Translations under genes and position numbers: made by a program
The notes under the pieces: generated by a model
Told to the model about the DNA's origin: nothing
Databases searched by the model: none
What the model saw: only the letters and a program-made list of their open reading frames with translations
Source: Bacteroidales bacterium
GTDB taxonomy: Bacteria > Bacteroidota > Bacteroidia > Bacteroidales > BM520
Reading direction: 5' to 3'
DNA length: 8,627 bases
Assembly: GCA_028701815.1 (NCBI GenBank)
Contig: JAQVPY010000086.1
Span: 1 to 8,627, forward strand
Shown here: in pieces, positions 6,193 through 8,627 of the stretch
Position numbering within the stretch: position 1 is the stretch's first letter
Layout of the letters: each line of letters begins with the position of its first letter

Positions 6193-8106
6193 TTGGAAGA
6201 AATCCGAACACTTAAGAATAATCTGTTCGCTGCCTGTAAGCGACAATATACGGAAAAGGAATGTTCACTTGTTGCAAAAGCCTGTGAAATAGGAGAGAAA
6301 TATCTTGAAGATATTAAGATTGAAGGACTTAATCTCAGCACAGTTAAACATAATCTGAAAGTAGCTACAATTGTCGTTGACGAGATTAACCTTGATGTAA
6401 ACTCGACAGTCTCCTCTGTTCTCGCGGGTTGCGACTTGTCGCCGGAAAGCATTGAAGCTGAAAAAGTCATCTCTGAGAACTTCTCTCCCTCAGTAGCCGG
6501 TTTTATTCGCAGTCTCAACAAAATAGTTGCTCTCGACTTCGTCAACGTCCAGTCTAACGCGGAGAAATTCAGAAATATCCTCGTCAATATCTCCGAAGAC
6601 CTCAGAGTTGTTATCATTAAACTTGTAGACAGACTCATATCTATGAGAGAACTCGACGAGTTTACTCCGGAGTGGCAGAATAAGCTTAGTGTCGAATCGA
6701 TGTTTTTGTATGCCCCTCTCGCCCACAGAATGGGACTGTATAATATTTATACGGAGTTGAGTAATCGCTCCTTCCAGAATATTAATACCGGGGAATATGA
6801 TGCTATCAAGCAGCAGTTGGATGATATTCTTATAAAAAACAAGGACTTTTTACCCGATTTTATTTCTCCTATTGAAAAAAAGCTTAAAGAACTTGGTGTA
6901 GAATATCAAATAAAGCAAAGGATTAAATCGCCTTTCTCCATCTGGAAAAAACTTGATAAGCAGCATATAGGCATAGAAGATATCTACGACATTTATGCAA
7001 TAAGAGTCATTTTTGATACTTCAATAGAAAAAGAAAAATTTCTGTGCTGGCAGATATATGCTTATGTTACAGATATTTATCCGCAGATGTTTTCACGTAC
7101 GCGCGACTGGATAAGCAAGCCCCGATCAAACGGCTATGAGTCGTTACATACAACGGTACAATACAGTAATGGCGTTTGGGTCGAGGTGCAAATACGCTCA
7201 AAACGTATGGATAAAGTGGCAGAATACGGTCCTGCTTCCCATTGGTCCTACAAAGATGGAACGCATGCCTCCGTCCTTGAAAACTGGCTTGCTGAAATCA
7301 GAGATATCGTTGCCAACGATAAACTTGCTCTCGGTGATATCCTCGAGAGTATGAAACCCGACTCTATTACCAACGATCAAATCTACGTTTTTACACCGGA
7401 TAAAAAGATCAAAAACTTTAATAGAGGAGCAACTCTTCTGGATTTTGCTTATGATATTCATTCTGATGTCGGAAATAAATGTGTCGGCGGAATAATCAAT
7501 GAGACAATAAATGTAGATAAATCCTATAAGCTGAAAAACGGAGACACTGTTTTCGTGAGAACACTTAAAACGCAGCGTCCCTCTATCGAATGGCTTAAAA
7601 TAAGTACTTCCGCCAAGGCAAAATATAATATAAGGAAGACCTTAAATGAAGAGAGAAACAATCTCATCGACCTTGGAAAAGATACTCTGAAACGGAAGTT
7701 GAAAAACTGGAAATATGACTTTAATGACAAAATCAACGATATCGTTCAATATTTCGGATATAAATACGGTGCCGATTTATATTATGATATAGCGACAGAA
7801 AAGTTAAACACTCTTAAAATCAAGGAATTTCTTGACAATAAGGCTGTTATTTCTTCGCAGAAGCAGGAACAGACTCTTGTAAAGACGAAAGAAAAAACGG
7901 GGACAAGGTGTCTTGTAAATAAGGAGGATGGAAAAAGAATTCAATATATGACAAGTAATTGCTGCGAGGTTAAATTTGGCGACAAGGTCTTCGGGTTTAT
8001 TTCGAGCACGGCGGAGATAAAAATCCATTCGATAAATTGTCCCAATGCCGGTTATTTGATGTCTAGATTCCCTTATAGAATATTAAATGTTGAATGGAGA
8101 GAGTAG
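6193..8106 (+). CDS. Long RelA/SpoT homologue: (p)ppGpp synthetase with degenerate hydrolase domain and no ACT domain
   Basis: The 637-residue protein shows the RSH layout. (a) HD-type domain, about 25-155: H53 remains, but the catalytic HD and ED positions read A78-G79 and L82-S83, and the later DRLHNM motif reads DRLISM. Hydrolysis is therefore probably lost. (b) Synthetase, about 220-355: R243, D266 (DIYAIRV), RTRDWISKP, NGYESLHT (313-320), EVQIR (331-335) and SHW (349-351) are kept, so pppGpp/ppGpp synthesis from ATP and GTP/GDP is likely. (c) TGS, about 395-456, with the DFAYDIHSDVG His that contacts the tRNA 3' end in E. coli RelA. (d) Helical region. (e) Zinc-finger domain with C590-C591, H612 and C616. 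The chain ends at 637, where an ACT domain would normally follow. The start is a TTG one base after the glnS stop; no ATG occurs in the N-terminal region. The family is secure; the balance of activities is inferred. Confidence 0.92.
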   Translation: MEEIRTLKNNLFAACKRQYTEKECSLVAKACEIGEKYLEDIKIEGLNLSTVKHNLKVATIVVDEINLDVNSTVSSVLAGCDLSPESIEAEKVISENFSPSVAGFIRSLNKIVALDFVNVQSNAEKFRNILVNISEDLRVVIIKLVDRLISMRELDEFTPEWQNKLSVESMFLYAPLAHRMGLYNIYTELSNRSFQNINTGEYDAIKQQLDDILIKNKDFLPDFISPIEKKLKELGVEYQIKQRIKSPFSIWKKLDKQHIGIEDIYDIYAIRVIFDTSIEKEKFLCWQIYAYVTDIYPQMFSRTRDWISKPRSNGYESLHTTVQYSNGVWVEVQIRSKRMDKVAEYGPASHWSYKDGTHASVLENWLAEIRDIVANDKLALGDILESMKPDSITNDQIYVFTPDKKIKNFNRGATLLDFAYDIHSDVGNKCVGGIINETINVDKSYKLKNGDTVFVRTLKTQRPSIEWLKISTSAKAKYNIRKTLNEERNNLIDLGKDTLKRKLKNWKYDFNDKINDIVQYFGYKYGADLYYDIATEKLNTLKIKEFLDNKAVISSQKQEQTLVKTKEKTGTRCLVNKEDGKRIQYMTSNCCEVKFGDKVFGFISSTAEIKIHSINCPNAGYLMSRFPYRILNVEWRE

Positions 8107-8627
8107 ATCTTCGACAATCTTTCTCTGTTTATTTACGTATTCACAATACTTTATATATTCTTCTGAGACGGTATCTTCAACCTTATGTGACAGTGCCTTG
8201 TGCAGTTTTTCAACTTCAGCCATAATGCTGTAGCAGTCGGCATCTATATATGTTGTCTTGAATTTTTCCCATGTATACTCAATAGCTGTCTCATTCGGGT
8301 GCAACATATCTTCCTTATAGAAACGGTAATCGCGCAGATCGTCCATAATCAACTCGTATGCAGGGAAATAGGAGACATTATGACAAGTTTTGCAAATTTC
8401 GCCTACACCGAGTAAGAGAGTAGCTTTACTTCGCTGATTTTCAACAGTACCATCTTTCCAGTGGCGTATAGGACTGACGGTAAAAACTATTTCTACATTA
8501 TTATTTATTCTGTTAATGCTGTCGACAATCCTCGATAAAGAAGATACAACATCTTCAAAAGAAAGCATTCTAACATTAAATTCCGAGGCGGGCATTTTAT
8601 GGCAATTGCCTACAGGACATTTTGTGC
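8083..8627 (-). CDS. GSCFA-domain protein (SGNH-hydrolase superfamily), N-terminus beyond window edge
   Basis: The frame is open to the right edge; 180 residues up to the TAA at 8083-8085 are visible. An internal ATG at 8595 is not the real start, because conserved family sequence continues upstream of it (VGNCHK just before that Met). GSCFA-family landmarks are GNCHK, then TVSPIRHWKDGTVENQRSKATL, YFPAYELIMDDLRDYRFY and EDMLHPNETA. The Asp and His in DMLH probably correspond to the catalytic D-x-x-H of SGNH hydrolases. The GSC(F/A) motif with the nucleophile Ser would lie in the missing N-terminal part. The family is common in Bacteroidota and is of uncertain substrate; esterase or acyl-hydrolase activity is only inferred. 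Its 3' end overlaps the RSH gene by 24 bp, tail to tail. No relation to the stringent response is implied by that overlap. Confidence 0.9.
   Translation of the reverse strand, partial: TKCPVGNCHKMPASEFNVRMLSFEDVVSSLSRIVDSINRINNNVEIVFTVSPIRHWKDGTVENQRSKATLLLGVGEICKTCHNVSYFPAYELIMDDLRDYRFYKEDMLHPNETAIEYTWEKFKTTYIDADCYSIMAEVEKLHKALSHKVEDTVSEEYIKYCEYVNKQRKIVEDLLSPFNI
8098..8134 (+). terminator. Imperfect stem-loop at the end of the RSH gene
   Basis: AGAGA (8098-8102) pairs with TCTCT (8122-8126), and inside it AGAT (8105-8108) pairs with ATCT (8117-8120) around an 8-base loop. The downstream bases are G, TTT, A, TTT. The stem covers the RSH stop codon and lies inside and just past the 24-bp overlap with the GSCFA gene. 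As a plus-strand terminator it is weak and interrupted; I rate it as a candidate only. Confidence 0.3.

Noticed and set aside
6051..6638. A 195-codon open frame on the minus strand
   Set aside because: It lies opposite glnS and the RSH gene, both of which have strong family matches; the product is low-complexity Ser/Leu/Thr-rich without recognisable motifs, typical of an antisense shadow.
8107..8350. A frameshifted ACT domain downstream of the RSH stop
   Set aside because: This DNA encodes conserved GSCFA sequence on the other strand, and I saw no ACT-like protein in the plus-strand frames.
1..8627. A defence, mobile or otherwise novel multi-gene system
   Set aside because: No transposase, integrase, nuclease, CRISPR or terminal repeats are visible; the genes are ordinary Bacteroidota chromosomal families with uniform codon use by eye.

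Overview
The window looks like a chromosomal piece of an AT-rich member of the Bacteroidota, most likely of the Bacteroidales type. Four independent signs agree. Four genes are preceded by a Bacteroidota-type -7 box, TAnnTTTG. One protein carries a type IX secretion (T9SS) C-terminal sorting domain. A GSCFA-family protein is present. The outer-membrane protein has the usual short lipid-facing signal peptide and aromatic C-terminus. Species cannot be named from this sequence.

Layout, left to right. (1) A minus-strand secreted protein (1-1595) runs off the left edge; it has a signal peptide, HAF-like repeats, a fibronectin type III domain and most of a T9SS sorting domain. (2) A 202-bp divergent promoter region follows. 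(3) A plus-strand pair comes next: mannose-1-phosphate guanylyltransferase (1798-2889) and a small outer-membrane beta-barrel protein (2908-3618). (4) A YgjP-type metallopeptidase lies on the minus strand (3601-4314) and overlaps the barrel gene tail to tail by 18 bp. (5) A 182-bp divergent intergenic region holds a perfect (CG)9 tract. (6) A plus-strand pair follows: glutaminyl-tRNA synthetase (4497-6191) and, one base later, a long RelA/SpoT homologue (6193-8106). (7) A GSCFA-domain protein (8083-8627, minus) overlaps the RelA/SpoT gene tail to tail by 24 bp and runs off the right edge.

The most coherent functional unit is the glnS-RSH pair. A tRNA-charging enzyme and a (p)ppGpp synthetase that senses uncharged tRNA appear to be co-transcribed. 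The RSH protein keeps its synthetase residues, has lost the hydrolase metal site, and stops after the zinc-finger domain without the usual ACT domain. The manC-barrel pair suggests an envelope-related transcription unit, but the barrel's role is unknown.

Two starts used here differ from the longest open frames. The manC and glnS frames open further upstream, but those upstream codons lie inside, or two bases after, the -7 box, so the downstream ATGs are preferred. I saw no tRNA, rRNA, CRISPR array, insertion sequence or phage gene. Most of the window is ordinary housekeeping sequence. The items most worth following are the RSH architecture, the (CG)9 tract between divergent promoters, and the apparently leaderless peptidase gene.
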